From Halomonas sp. M20 (GTDB taxonomy: Bacteria > Pseudomonadota > Gammaproteobacteria > Pseudomonadales > Halomonadaceae): 64,000 nt of DNA. Of the stretch, positions 43,445 through 52,164 are shown piece by piece. Numbering within the stretch: position 1 is the stretch's first letter; each line of letters begins with the position of its first letter. Location: contig NZ_JACNMQ010000004.1 in assembly GCF_020622265.1 (NCBI RefSeq), positions 62,001-126,000 of the forward strand, in the 5' to 3' direction. The notes under the pieces are model-generated. The model saw only the letters and a list, made by a program, of their open reading frames with translations. It was not told the origin of the DNA and ran no database searches. The position numbers and the translations under genes were made by a program.

Positions 43445-44239
43445 TCATATCTTGATGTCGTAATCAACATACTTGTGCATCAGCGTGTCGTAGGTGCCGT
43501 CGTTCTTGATCTCGCGAAGGGCCTCGTTGAATTGCTCAGCAAGCTCCTTGTCACGTGGCCTGAAGGCGGCAGCAACACCGTAACCGAAATACTCCTTCGG
43601 TTCGCGGATAAGCTCCGAGATGCGCATGACCTGGCTGTCATCCTGATTGATATTGAGACTCGAAATAGCCAGCGGATAGTACATGAAGGCGGTGTCGAGA
43701 CGTCCACTGGCTATATCCAGCGCCAGATCCTCACCGGTCGCGTAGCGTCGCACATCCATCAGATTACCATAGGTATCGGTAATATAGCGATCCCGAATAG
43801 TGCCACGCTGCACACCTACGCTGAGCCCCTTCAGACTGTCGCGATCCTTGGCATTCAAGGTGCTACCCTTGGCAGCCACCCAGACGCTGGGATTGCTGTA
43901 ATAGGGTTCGGAGAACAGCAAACGCTGGCGACGCTCCGGTGTGATGGCCATCGAGGACATGATGACATCGTACTTGCGCGATAATAACCCCGGGATCATG
44001 CCGTCCCAGGCCTGCACGATCCACTCGCAATCGCGTTGAATACGCTTGCAAACCTCATCGCCGAGCTCGATCTCGAAACCGGTCAGCGTGCCGTCCGATA
44101 ATTTGTATTCAAAGGGTTCGAACGGCACATCCACAGCCAGCTTGAGAGGCTCTTGGGCCAGCACTTGGCTAGCTGAGAATAAGCTAATGACCGTTGCAAG
44201 ACCGCCAAGCTTTACGATAAACGAAGTAGTGAATTTCAT
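43445..44239 (-). CDS. Family-3 amino-acid-type periplasmic binding protein, orphan
   Basis: The 264-residue receptor has a signal peptide (cleavage at VLA-QEP). Family-3 features are clear: VPFEPFEYKLSDGTLTGFEI, then DGMIPGLLSRKYDVIMSSMA and ITPERRQRLLFSEPYY, as in lysine/arginine/ornithine and histidine receptors. No permease or ATPase partner is adjacent, so it either works with components elsewhere or has another role. The next gene downstream in the window belongs to a different transporter class, and a broken lldD-like gene lies upstream. Confidence 0.86.
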   Translation of the reverse strand: MKFTTSFIVKLGGLATVISLFSASQVLAQEPLKLAVDVPFEPFEYKLSDGTLTGFEIELGDEVCKRIQRDCEWIVQAWDGMIPGLLSRKYDVIMSSMAITPERRQRLLFSEPYYSNPSVWVAAKGSTLNAKDRDSLKGLSVGVQRGTIRDRYITDTYGNLMDVRRYATGEDLALDIASGRLDTAFMYYPLAISSLNINQDDSQVMRISELIREPKEYFGYGVAAAFRPRDKELAEQFNEALREIKNDGTYDTLMHKYVDYDIKI

Positions 44240-44255
44240 TGAGGCACCCGGCTTG

Positions 44256-44948
44256 TTATTGGAGATAATGTCTTCGTAACAGATTCGTAGTCAAATCCAC
44301 CACACACGTCACGCCAAGCAGCGCCATATTGCGCTCTATTTCCGCGCCAAGCAACGAAACGGCCTTCTCCACACCGGCTTCGCCAGCAATGCTGGCCGCA
44401 TAATTAAAGGGGCGACCAAGAAACACGAAGCTGCCCCCCAACGACAGAGCCTTAAGCACTTGGCTGCCGCGGCGGAAGCTGCCGTCGATCATCACTGGCA
44501 CGGCCCCCTCAATCGCCTCAAGCACCTCGGGCAGCATGGTCAGCGGCGCCACGGTGGCATCGAGCTGACGGCCGCCGTGATTGGAGACTATCAAGCCGTC
44601 TGCGCCCGCGCTTACAGCACGCCGCGCATCCTCAGGGTGCAGGATACCCTTTACCACCAGCACTCCTTTCCATCGCGCCCGAACCCGCTCTAGGGTCGAC
44701 CAATCGAGATGTCGGCGGCCCGAGAAATCCCGGTTGACGTTCTTCGCAAGTACCGGTACGCCGCGAGTCGCGGCGTTATTCTCGAAGTGCGGTACACCAT
44801 GACGCCACAATGTCCGCAGGAAGGTCCCGAATAGCCAGCGCGATCGCACCAGGCCGTCCCAGGCCAGACGCAGGCTGGGACGAAGCGGTGACGAAAAGCC
44901 TGCTCGCCGATGATTTTCGGGGATGGTTACACGACACTGCGATACCAC
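44256..44948 (-). pseudogene. C-terminal fragment of an FMN-dependent L-lactate/2-hydroxyacid dehydrogenase
   Basis: About 230 codons remain, encoding the C-terminal part of an LldD-family enzyme: VLVVKGILHPEDARRAVSAG, then GLIVSNHGGRQLD with the catalytic histidine and arginine, and VMIDGSFRRGSQVLKAL. The N-terminal half of the TIM barrel, normally about 150-190 residues with the active-site tyrosines, is missing. An in-frame TAA lies directly before the GTG at 44948, and neither of the other minus-strand frames upstream resembles the missing part. It is most likely a deletion remnant at the border of a foreign segment. Confidence 0.8.
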
Positions 44949-45203
44949 ACATTAGCCTTAAGGAATGTACCCCCCCGCTTCCTGCGCATGCAGCACTCCA
45001 AAATTGACCTGTCCGCCAGCATGCCTCTACTGGTTTCATCTATGAAGAGGTTTAGTGCGTCTTCCTGCACAAGTCACATATCCTGTTACCACCAACAAAT
45101 AACTTGAATGGCTATAAGGGTAATACTAGGTTACTTAAGATATAGGTCAGCTCACACTATGAGTGATTTTTGATATTCAACACATAACAAAAAGGACAAT
45201 AAA

Positions 45204-47426
45204 ATGACATATCGAATACTTGCGTTGATCATTATATTATTATTTAGTTGTAGCTCAGTATATGCGCAAACTTCTGAAGTTGAGAGCGACCTAGATATTT
45301 TGGGTCTTACGCTTGGAATGTCACCCGCGGAGGTCAAAAAGTCGATGGCCGAGCTTGAGTTCTACCTGAAGTATGACGAGCGCCGTAAACTTGAAAACAC
45401 TGATATAGAATTCACTCACCGTGAAGAATGGGCGGCAGCGAATGATGAAGATAGGAAAATTTCATTTTATTATACTTCATCTCCTGCGGAGTCTCGCGTG
45501 ATAGGCATAGGCTTTATGTCTGGACGTAATTCCAAGTTAAAGCCGGTTGATCAACTCACGGAACCTTTGTTCGGAAGATATGGTATGCCGCAGTACGGCC
45601 CAATTAGTACGGTAGAGGGTAGATTCATTTGGGCTAGAGAATCTAATCCCAAGCAACCACATGGTGAAGCTTATGAGCGTCTTTGCCTAGACAGCTTAAG
45701 TAGAGTCGACCCCAAAATAAGTTCGACTCCACCGGAGGCGTCCAAACATTGTCTAGGTGTATATTTGACTGTAACCGTTAAGACAAGAATGGGAAAGTCC
45801 GGTTTGCTTGCGAAATCGTATGCTTCCAATCTATGGGATTACGGTGAGGTCCGCGCCAATTTGAAATCATTCAGTCAGTACGCAAGTAGAGAGGCCCGGA
45901 AGGCCGAAGAGAAGATGATTAAAAAAGTCGAGGTACCAAAACAGGAAATCTACGATATTGTCTACGAAGGTGAGGTTCAAAATCCCTTGGACAAAGAGAT
46001 ATACCCGGCTATTTTAGCACGGAAACTGGAGGAGCGGCGCCTCACAATTCACGGTCTCGGCTGCTCGTATAGTTTGAAGGAGAGAAAAAGTAGATGGATC
46101 GGAATACGCTTAAATGGCCCCTGTCCTTCGTCCGTCAAACTCTTCATCCGTCACCGCAGCGGCGAAGAGGTCCACCTGAGATCTGCCGGGTGGAACGAGA
46201 ACATGACCGTGGAAGGAGTTCTGAAGTTCAAGGGACGGGCGGATATCCCGTTATACCTTTGTCGGAGTGGAAGTATGATGCGCCACTCGAGCGAATGCCG
46301 GCTTTGGTCGATGGAGTATGCTCCACAGGATCTTCTCACGTCCTACGCGGAGAAAAAAGTCAAGAGAGACGCCGAGCGAAGAGAAGCACGGCTGGCAAAG
46401 GAGCGTGCCGCTACAGCAGCCTACGCGGCCGAACTGGCCGTCTCCGAGAAACGTCGCGCCGAGAAGCGCGCCACGAAGATGGCGAAGCTCAGAAAGACCA
46501 TAATGCCTCGGATTCCAGAGACCAGCGAGTGCGATGAGAGTAAGCTTCCTGACCCCACTTGGTCGCCTGATACGCCCCTCGACTACTCGGCTTTCACCTT
46601 TGTCTGTCGGAAGCCAACCCACATGGACCCTCCCCGCTGGTACTTGGGGCTCGCCTCGACGGATCTTGGCCACGAATTTCGCTTGACTGATAAACGGACT
46701 CGCGCAGGTCAAATAATCGATAACGTCGCGCGCGGTGGATCCATGTATGTCGAGATCAGCGAGATGCTGCAGCTTCTCGGGGATCTCCAGCCAGACAATA
46801 TCGCGCAGCTGACGCTGTTTGATCCCGCATCTAAGCTGAGCAAACTCGACAACGACTACTACTTTCGAGCCGAGATCCGCCGCGTGCGTCCGGGAGCTGA
46901 ACCGCCGCCCAAGCTGGTCTACTTGGCGGGCAATCTCATGGGCGACAAGATGCAGATGTTCGCCTCCGCCGACTGGCTGGGCCTTGAGAGGCAGCTCGAA
47001 GCGGATGCGGAAGCGGCCCTCGCGCCCCTTCAGTCTCTCTTAGGCAATGCTGGGATGGCGTTAGGCGCTGGCGCTCTATATCAAACTCGGTATGCGCGCT
47101 TAATCACCGCCTACGCGATCTTGAGGATGAATATTCATGGGTCGTGTGGCGAAGGGACAGAGCAGGTTGTATGGACCACAACGCATTGGAAGGAATACCG
47201 AAACGGCTACGGTCACTACAGGGGCTCCTCGGCGCCGACCAGCACGAGAGAGGCGTTCCCTGTGCCGGTTGGCTTTCGCGCCCCCTTCAAAAAGGTCGAT
47301 ACGATCAAGGTCGATCGTTCCGAACTTAATAGTCTTGAAAAAGTGGTTCGCCACCTGGACTGCGCTAATCCTGCCCGCCGAGTCGTGGAGCAAAACATGT
47401 TGAGATTCTATCATCACCGGTACTAA
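45204..47426 (+). CDS. Large secreted protein of unknown function in an AT-richer segment
   Basis: The 740-residue protein opens with a signal peptide (LALIIILLFSCSSVYA); LFSC could also be read as a lipobox. The mature part starts with LDILGLTLGMSPAEVKKSM, a pattern seen in assorted uncharacterised envelope proteins. Residues 385-440 form a charged, alanine-rich helix or coiled coil (EKKVKRDAERREARLAKERA). I recognise no catalytic motif. The first 900 bp are AT-richer and use codons unlike the neighbours, whereas the 3' part is GC-richer, suggesting a mosaic origin. AAAAGGAC precedes the ATG. The gene lies between a truncated lldD gene and a transposase remnant. Confidence 0.75.
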   Translation: MTYRILALIIILLFSCSSVYAQTSEVESDLDILGLTLGMSPAEVKKSMAELEFYLKYDERRKLENTDIEFTHREEWAAANDEDRKISFYYTSSPAESRVIGIGFMSGRNSKLKPVDQLTEPLFGRYGMPQYGPISTVEGRFIWARESNPKQPHGEAYERLCLDSLSRVDPKISSTPPEASKHCLGVYLTVTVKTRMGKSGLLAKSYASNLWDYGEVRANLKSFSQYASREARKAEEKMIKKVEVPKQEIYDIVYEGEVQNPLDKEIYPAILARKLEERRLTIHGLGCSYSLKERKSRWIGIRLNGPCPSSVKLFIRHRSGEEVHLRSAGWNENMTVEGVLKFKGRADIPLYLCRSGSMMRHSSECRLWSMEYAPQDLLTSYAEKKVKRDAERREARLAKERAATAAYAAELAVSEKRRAEKRATKMAKLRKTIMPRIPETSECDESKLPDPTWSPDTPLDYSAFTFVCRKPTHMDPPRWYLGLASTDLGHEFRLTDKRTRAGQIIDNVARGGSMYVEISEMLQLLGDLQPDNIAQLTLFDPASKLSKLDNDYYFRAEIRRVRPGAEPPPKLVYLAGNLMGDKMQMFASADWLGLERQLEADAEAALAPLQSLLGNAGMALGAGALYQTRYARLITAYAILRMNIHGSCGEGTEQVVWTTTHWKEYRNGYGHYRGSSAPTSTREAFPVPVGFRAPFKKVDTIKVDRSELNSLEKVVRHLDCANPARRVVEQNMLRFYHHRY

Positions 47427-48205
47427 GCATAAGGGCGGGGCCAGTTTACAGGAGCATGATGGGAAGAAATTCCCGCCCCCGAAGGGCAGGAACAGTGTCA
47501 GTTGCCTGGCAAGAGGTCTACGGGCGTTTTACGCTGTACTGTAGTGCCGTCATCAAGCTGACCAAGCTTATTGGCCTCCTTGGCCTTTCCCTTAGCTTAG
47601 TTCGCCATCAATGTGAGAATCCGCGTCTTGTATGCACATTGCTCGGCATACGCCACGGGTGGCAAATAGTCCAGCGAGCTATGCGGCCTGAAATGGTTGT
47701 AGGGGGTTCTCTATTGACCAATTTCGTATTGCGCATCGGTAAGGCTCAAGAACCATGGCATGTGCCTAAGCATTGCCTTGCGCACCATGCACTGCCGTCT
47801 ATGGCGTGGCCTACCTCAGCAACTCAATCGGCCGAAGTACTGTCAGCGCAATGTCGCAGAGAATCTATCAGTTGGCTAAAGAAAAAACATTGTCTCTGTC
47901 AGCGTTACGGCAAGCCAGCCAATAGCTGCTACGGCGCCATGGTAATGTTGGCCTGTATCGAGCATTGAATGTAGGTCGTTTTTTTCAAACAGAACATCGG
48001 GTGAACAACTGGCTATGTAACTCTTATTATGTTGACAGCAAACGAGAAGGCAGCGGAAAAGGCTTAGCAATCGCTGAATTTTTCTATCTAATTGAAACCT
48101 GCTGGACACAGCTACGTGAGGAAAATTTAACCACATTCGTTTTGCTAGGAAGGATGTTGGGTGGGTAGCAAAAACGCTTGCAATTGATTGAATTGTATAA
48201 CTAAT
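47427..48205. other. Gene-poor stretch with degraded sequence
   Basis: The 779 bp between the unknown secreted protein and tRNA-Ser contain the transposase remnant described separately and otherwise only frames that look random, including a 170-codon plus-strand frame at 47456 that runs antisense to the transposase fragment. Composition shifts to AT-rich after 47970. I see no direct copy of the tRNA-Ser 3' end. Confidence 0.5.
47597..47710 (-). mobile_element. IS3-family transposase (OrfB) C-terminal remnant
   Basis: Reading the minus strand from 47710 to the TAA at 47597-47599 gives TPYNHFRPHSSLDYLPPVAY followed by AEQCAYKTRILTLMAN and stop. YN-x-RPHSSL-x-Y-x-P is the conserved C-terminal end of IS3-type OrfB integrases. 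A TAG at 47711-47713 interrupts the frame immediately upstream, so only about 37 codons survive and the element is inactive. Confidence 0.82.
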
Positions 48206-48293
48206 TGGCGGAGGGGGAGGGATTCGAACCCTCGAAGCCTTTCGACTTACACACTTTCCAGGCGTGCTCCTTCGACCACTCGGACACCCCTCC
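48206..48293 (-). tRNA. tRNA-Ser (GGA)
   Basis: The minus strand folds as a serine tRNA with a long variable arm. The acceptor arm is GGAGGGG with CCCCTCC, the D arm contains GTCCGAGTGG, the anticodon loop is CTGGAAA (anticodon GGA), and the T arm contains GGTTCGAATC. The 3' end is GCCA, so discriminator G73 and CCA are encoded. Its 3' end borders the irregular segment to the left. Confidence 0.95.
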
Positions 48294-48405
48294 GCATTTT
48301 TGATCTTTCAAAGCGTTTGCCGCTCCTCGAGAACGGCGCAAATGGTAGCGAGCTAAGCCCTCGATTGCAAGCCACTTTTTCGCACTCAAGTCGGATTCGA
48401 GCCAA

Positions 48406-48912
48406 TCAGGACTCGGGAAGAACCGCGTAGTCGCCTTCGGCTTCAAGGCATAATGTATCACCAGCATAAAGCCGCTGAATCAAGGCGATGCGCCCTTTAC
48501 CCTTGGTGTCCAGGCGTTCACGAAGCTGCTCAAGCCCATCAGCGACCTTTGGTACACATTCAAGCCGGTAGTCGGTTGTCACCGGGGCGACAAAGCGCTG
48601 ACTGGCGGTAGCCACTACCACGTTCTGAACGCGCCCATGTGTGCGCAGCCATAGCGTCGTCCAGCACCAGCCGATCAGGGTTGTCTGGGCTGCCAGGGAG
48701 CCACCGAAGCCGGTACCCTTGTCATTGAGATTGGGCGCAAGCTGCAGATGCCAGACAAGCGTGTCGCCCTGCCAGGCCATGTCGGTTATACCAAGATGGG
48801 TCACCATGGGAATGGCGTCACCAAGCCAGCGCTGAAAGGTGACCAAATCATCACCCTGCCCTTTTGCAGGCAGCGATAAACGCGGATGCGGCACGCCGAT
48901 CTCACGAGCCAT
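48406..48912 (-). CDS. YiiD C-terminal-type putative thioesterase
   Basis: The 168-residue protein has a hotdog-fold pattern: MVTHLGITDMAWQGDTLVWH, then LAPNLNDKGTGFGGSLAAQT around residue 60-80, with the conserved N-x-x-G-T-x-F-GG of the YiiD_C thioesterase domain. E. coli YiiD has an additional N-terminal acetyltransferase domain that is absent here. It lies two bases after the nitroreductase gene, suggesting co-transcription. The substrate is unknown. Confidence 0.82.
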   Translation of the reverse strand: MAREIGVPHPRLSLPAKGQGDDLVTFQRWLGDAIPMVTHLGITDMAWQGDTLVWHLQLAPNLNDKGTGFGGSLAAQTTLIGWCWTTLWLRTHGRVQNVVVATASQRFVAPVTTDYRLECVPKVADGLEQLRERLDTKGKGRIALIQRLYAGDTLCLEAEGDYAVLPES

Positions 48913-48914
48913 GT

Positions 48915-49475
48915 TCAGGTCCAGCGCTCGACGAAATCAGCCGGGTCGCGCTCGGGGATGCGCTTGTCGCGGCCGCCGGGCTGACCAAGATAGAGAAAGG
49001 CGACGATCTCGTCATGCTCATCGAGTCCCAGGCCTTCCCGCACCGTCAGGTTGAAGGCGAAGTGGCCGGTGCGCCACATGGCGCCGAGTCCTTGCGCTTG
49101 GGCTGCCAGCAGAATGCCATGAGCGGCGCAGCCGGCGGAAAGCACCTGCTCGATGGGCGGCACCTTGGGCAGGTCCGGTACGACCTTGGCGATCACGGCG
49201 ATAATCATGGGTGCACGCAGGGGCTTCTTGCGCGCACCTTCGAGCTTCTTCTCGGGTATATCCGGCTCTTCACGCCGCTCTGCCTCGGCAAAGAGATCCC
49301 CCAGGCGCTCAAGGCCTTCACCGGAAAATTCGATGAAGCGCCAAGGGGTAAGCTGCTTGTGATCCGGCGCCCTCAGCGCAGCCCGGTAAAGCACGTCAAG
49401 CTGTTCGCGATCTGGCACTGGGCCTGTCAGTTTGCCCATCGAGTTGCGCTCTTGCAGCAGCGTCATTGCGTCCAT
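48915..49475 (-). CDS. Nitroreductase-family oxidoreductase, YdjA-like
   Basis: This 186-residue FMN enzyme has the small YdjA/TdsD-type build. RNSMGKLTGPVPDREQLDVL and RAPDHKQLTPWRFIEFSG form the FMN-binding start (residues 10-55), and AAHGILLAAQAQGLGAMWRT lies near 122. It probably reduces nitro or quinone-like compounds with NAD(P)H; the physiological substrate is unknown. The following gene overlaps closely, and 77 bp separate it from queF. Confidence 0.87.
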   Translation of the reverse strand: MDAMTLLQERNSMGKLTGPVPDREQLDVLYRAALRAPDHKQLTPWRFIEFSGEGLERLGDLFAEAERREEPDIPEKKLEGARKKPLRAPMIIAVIAKVVPDLPKVPPIEQVLSAGCAAHGILLAAQAQGLGAMWRTGHFAFNLTVREGLGLDEHDEIVAFLYLGQPGGRDKRIPERDPADFVERWT

Positions 49476-49552
49476 GCAGCTCTCCTGATAATGAACGGAA
49501 TAGTTGGACGAGAACGTTTCTCAGCGTTTAAAAAGAACTCTAACCCAGGCCA

Positions 49553-50371
49553 TCACTGCCGTGCCAGCCGTAATGGCTCCGGCGGACCCTCCCCCGGCGT
49601 GGCTCGCCAGGGGCTGATATCCAGCCCACCCCGGCGGACATAGCGCGCAAGTACCAGCAGTTTCTCCGGGCGTACCCGCGCCATAAAGTCGGTGAAAATA
49701 TGCTCGACGCAGTGCTCGTGAAAATCCTGATGCTGACGATATGAGACCAGATACTTGAGCAGACTTTCACGGTCAATTCTGGGGCCGCGATAGCGGATCA
49801 GCACGCTGCCCCAGTCCGGCTGGCCGGTGACCGGGCAGTTGGACTTGAGCAGGTGCGAGTACAGCGCCTCTTCGACTATCTCGTCACTTGCGATCAATAG
49901 TTCAGGATTGGGCACGTAGTCCTGAATCTCCACCTCGAGATCGTCGATACACTCCCCGGGCAAACGACGCGGCATCAGCGCCTCATCATCGACGTGCAGC
50001 AGCGTGACCTGAACCTCTGCGCCAGCGGCCGAGGATAGATCGCGAACAAGAATCTGGCGTACCGCATTACGGCTGGCAAAGTGGCACTGGTTGAAGCCGT
50101 TGAGGTAGAGCTTCCAGGATTTCGACTCGATCAAATTCGGTGAGCTTGCCGGCAGGCGAAAACGCGCCACGGCGACGATTGGCTTGCCCTTCGGATCGAG
50201 CCAGGAAAGCTCGAAGGCATGCCATTCATCTTCGCCCTCGAAAGGCAGATTCGCCGCATCGATGCCTAGGGGCGCGCGGTTGGCGGCCCGGGGAATGGCA
50301 AACAACAGCGCCGGGTCGTAGCGTTGCGGATACTCGCTCGCGTGTCCTAGTGGTGCATCTTGCAGATTCAT
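49553..50371 (-). CDS. queF: NADPH-dependent 7-cyano-7-deazaguanine reductase QueF
   Basis: The 272-residue enzyme is of the long (E. coli) QueF type. The QueF motif ESKSWKLYLNGFNQ (82-95) and catalytic C179 with D186 in SNCPVTGQPDWGS are present, as is EHCVEHI near 219. It reduces preQ0 to preQ1 in queuosine synthesis. I start at ATG 50371, which overlaps the yadH stop by ATGA; a longer upstream frame encodes no QueF-like sequence. Co-transcription with an ABC exporter is probably incidental, though the overlap makes it tight. Confidence 0.93.
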   Translation of the reverse strand: MNLQDAPLGHASEYPQRYDPALLFAIPRAANRAPLGIDAANLPFEGEDEWHAFELSWLDPKGKPIVAVARFRLPASSPNLIESKSWKLYLNGFNQCHFASRNAVRQILVRDLSSAAGAEVQVTLLHVDDEALMPRRLPGECIDDLEVEIQDYVPNPELLIASDEIVEEALYSHLLKSNCPVTGQPDWGSVLIRYRGPRIDRESLLKYLVSYRQHQDFHEHCVEHIFTDFMARVRPEKLLVLARYVRRGGLDISPWRATPGEGPPEPLRLARQ

Positions 50372-51141
50372 GAACGAATCCCCTTGCCACGCTTGAGCAT
50401 CCACAGGGCGAGCAGGAAGAACCCGACTATGAAGGCGGCAACGGCGACCAGCGCCCCGCCCACGGGAATATCGGAGACGCCGAGAATGCCGTAGCGAAAC
50501 ACATTGACCATATACAGGATCGGGTTGGCCATGGAAACGCCTTGCCAAAACTCCGGTAACATGTCGATGGAGTAGAACACTCCACCCAGATAAGTCAGCG
50601 GCGTCAGCACGAAGATCGGCACGATGGAAATGTCATCGAACTTGTTTGCCATCAAGGCGTTGATGAAACCGCCGATGGCAAACACCGCCGAGGTCATGAG
50701 TACCACGCTCAAGGTCACCAGGGGATGATGAATCGTCACGTCGGTGAAGAAGGAGGCAACGACGGTGACGATCAGCCCTACACCCAATCCGCGGGCCATG
50801 CCACCCAACACGAAGCCGGACAGGATCACCCAATCGGGCATGGGTGAGACCATGAATTCCTCGACGCTGCGCTGGAATTTGTTGGAGAAAAACGACGAGG
50901 CGACATTGGAGTAGCTATTGGTGATCACCGACATCATGATCAGCCCCGGCACGATGTAGGCCATGTAGCTGATGCCATCCATCTCGCCGATACGCGAACC
51001 GATCAGGTTGCCGAAAATGATGAAATACATGGTCATGGTGATGGACGGCGGCAGCAATGTTTGCGGCCAGATGCGCGTAAAACGGCGAATCTCCTTGAAC
51101 ACCAGAGTCCACAGGGAAACCAGAATCTGACGTGCATTCAC
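50368..51141 (-). CDS. yadH: ABC-2-type transporter permease, YadH-like
   Basis: The 257-residue permease has six helices and the ABC-2 pattern IIFGNLIGSRIGEMDGISYM, then FVLTPLTYLGGVFYSIDMLP near 180 and VNVFRYGILG near 220, as in E. coli YadH. It pairs with the ATPase encoded directly upstream, overlapping it by ATGA. The exported substrate is unknown. Confidence 0.9.
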   Translation of the reverse strand: MNARQILVSLWTLVFKEIRRFTRIWPQTLLPPSITMTMYFIIFGNLIGSRIGEMDGISYMAYIVPGLIMMSVITNSYSNVASSFFSNKFQRSVEEFMVSPMPDWVILSGFVLGGMARGLGVGLIVTVVASFFTDVTIHHPLVTLSVVLMTSAVFAIGGFINALMANKFDDISIVPIFVLTPLTYLGGVFYSIDMLPEFWQGVSMANPILYMVNVFRYGILGVSDIPVGGALVAVAAFIVGFFLLALWMLKRGKGIRS

Positions 51142-52100
51142 GATTGCACCTCCGCCTTTGCCGGTTCCCGGGACTTGGCATTGTCGCCCTCCACCATGGA
51201 GACGAACATCTCCTCGAGCCGGTTGGCGCGGTTGCGCATCGAGACCACGTTGATACCTTGAGCGGAGAACTGCTCGAAGGCGTCATTAAGCCGCTGACCT
51301 TTCTTGACCGCCAGGGTCAGCTGAGAGCCCTCGGTTTGTTCCACCTCGAAACCATCGATTCGTGGCGGCTTTTCCACCGGTGCAGCCAGATCGAGAATGA
51401 AGGTTTCCGTGTCGAGTTCGGTCAGCAGACTGCGCACCGTGGTGTTCTTGACGATCTCGCCATTGTTGATGATGGCAATGTTACGGCACAGACTCTCGGC
51501 TTCCTCGAGATAGTGGGTGGTCAGGATGATGGTGGTGTCTTCTTCCTGGTTGATACGCTTCATGTACTCCCACATGCTGCGACGCAGCTCGATGTCCACT
51601 CCAGCGGTAGGCTCATCCAAAATCAGCAAACGCGGACGATGAATCAAGGCGCGGGCAATCATCAAACGGCGCTTCATGCCGCCGGAGAGCATACGCGCCG
51701 GACCGTTGCGCTTGTCCCACAGGCCCAGATCCTTCAGCAGCTGATTGCAGCGCGGCTTGGCCTCTCGCAGCGGCATGCCGTAGTAGCCCGCTTGGGCATG
51801 AATGATGTCCTCGACCTTCTCGAACTGGGAGAAATTGAACTCTTGAGGCACCACGCCCAGGTTGTACTTGGCCTTGGCAAAATCTTTATCGATATCGGTA
51901 CCGTAGATCGACACCTTGCCGGCAGTTTTCTGCACCAGAGAACATACCACCCCCAAGGTGGTGGATTTACCCGCCCCGTTGGGGCCCAGCAAGGCAAAGA
52001 AATCCCCTTGGGGAACATCCAGATCGATGCCTTTCAGGGCAGTGAAACCATTATCGTAGACTTTGGTCAGCCCACGAATAGACAGTGCCGGTTCGGCCAT
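51138..52100 (-). CDS. yadG: ABC transporter ATP-binding protein, YadG-like
   Basis: The ATPase has about 320 residues. Walker A is LLGPNGAGKSTT, the signature LSGGMKRR and Walker B LLILDEPTAGVD, with an H-loop in TTHYLEEAE. A C-terminal extension of about 80 residues is usual for drug/lipid exporter ATPases. I use ATG at 52100 (MAEPALSIRG), preceded by AAGGATTG; an in-frame ATG at 52145 adds 15 residues with no homology to the family. It is followed by yadH and queF and preceded by a marR gene on the same strand. Confidence 0.9.
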   Translation of the reverse strand: MAEPALSIRGLTKVYDNGFTALKGIDLDVPQGDFFALLGPNGAGKSTTLGVVCSLVQKTAGKVSIYGTDIDKDFAKAKYNLGVVPQEFNFSQFEKVEDIIHAQAGYYGMPLREAKPRCNQLLKDLGLWDKRNGPARMLSGGMKRRLMIARALIHRPRLLILDEPTAGVDIELRRSMWEYMKRINQEEDTTIILTTHYLEEAESLCRNIAIINNGEIVKNTTVRSLLTELDTETFILDLAAPVEKPPRIDGFEVEQTEGSQLTLAVKKGQRLNDAFEQFSAQGINVVSMRNRANRLEEMFVSMVEGDNAKSREPAKAEVQS

Positions 52101-52164
52101 GGGCAATCCTTGTCGCAAATTAGTGAATAATGAGTCTGTTAACATCAGGGCATATTGATGAAAT

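Noticed and set aside
44776-45039. Possible frameshifted N-terminus of the lldD-like gene on the minus strand
   Set aside because: The 87-codon frame encodes no LldD-like sequence such as the flavin-binding tyrosine region, and its upstream continuation does not resemble the family, so truncation is the simpler explanation.
47456-47968. 170-codon plus-strand open frame
   Set aside because: It runs antisense through the transposase remnant, its product has no recognisable pattern and its codon use looks random.
44950-48205. Direct repeat of the tRNA-Ser 3' end as an attachment site
   Set aside because: I looked for a copy of the acceptor or T-arm sequence near the left border and did not find one, and there is no integrase gene.
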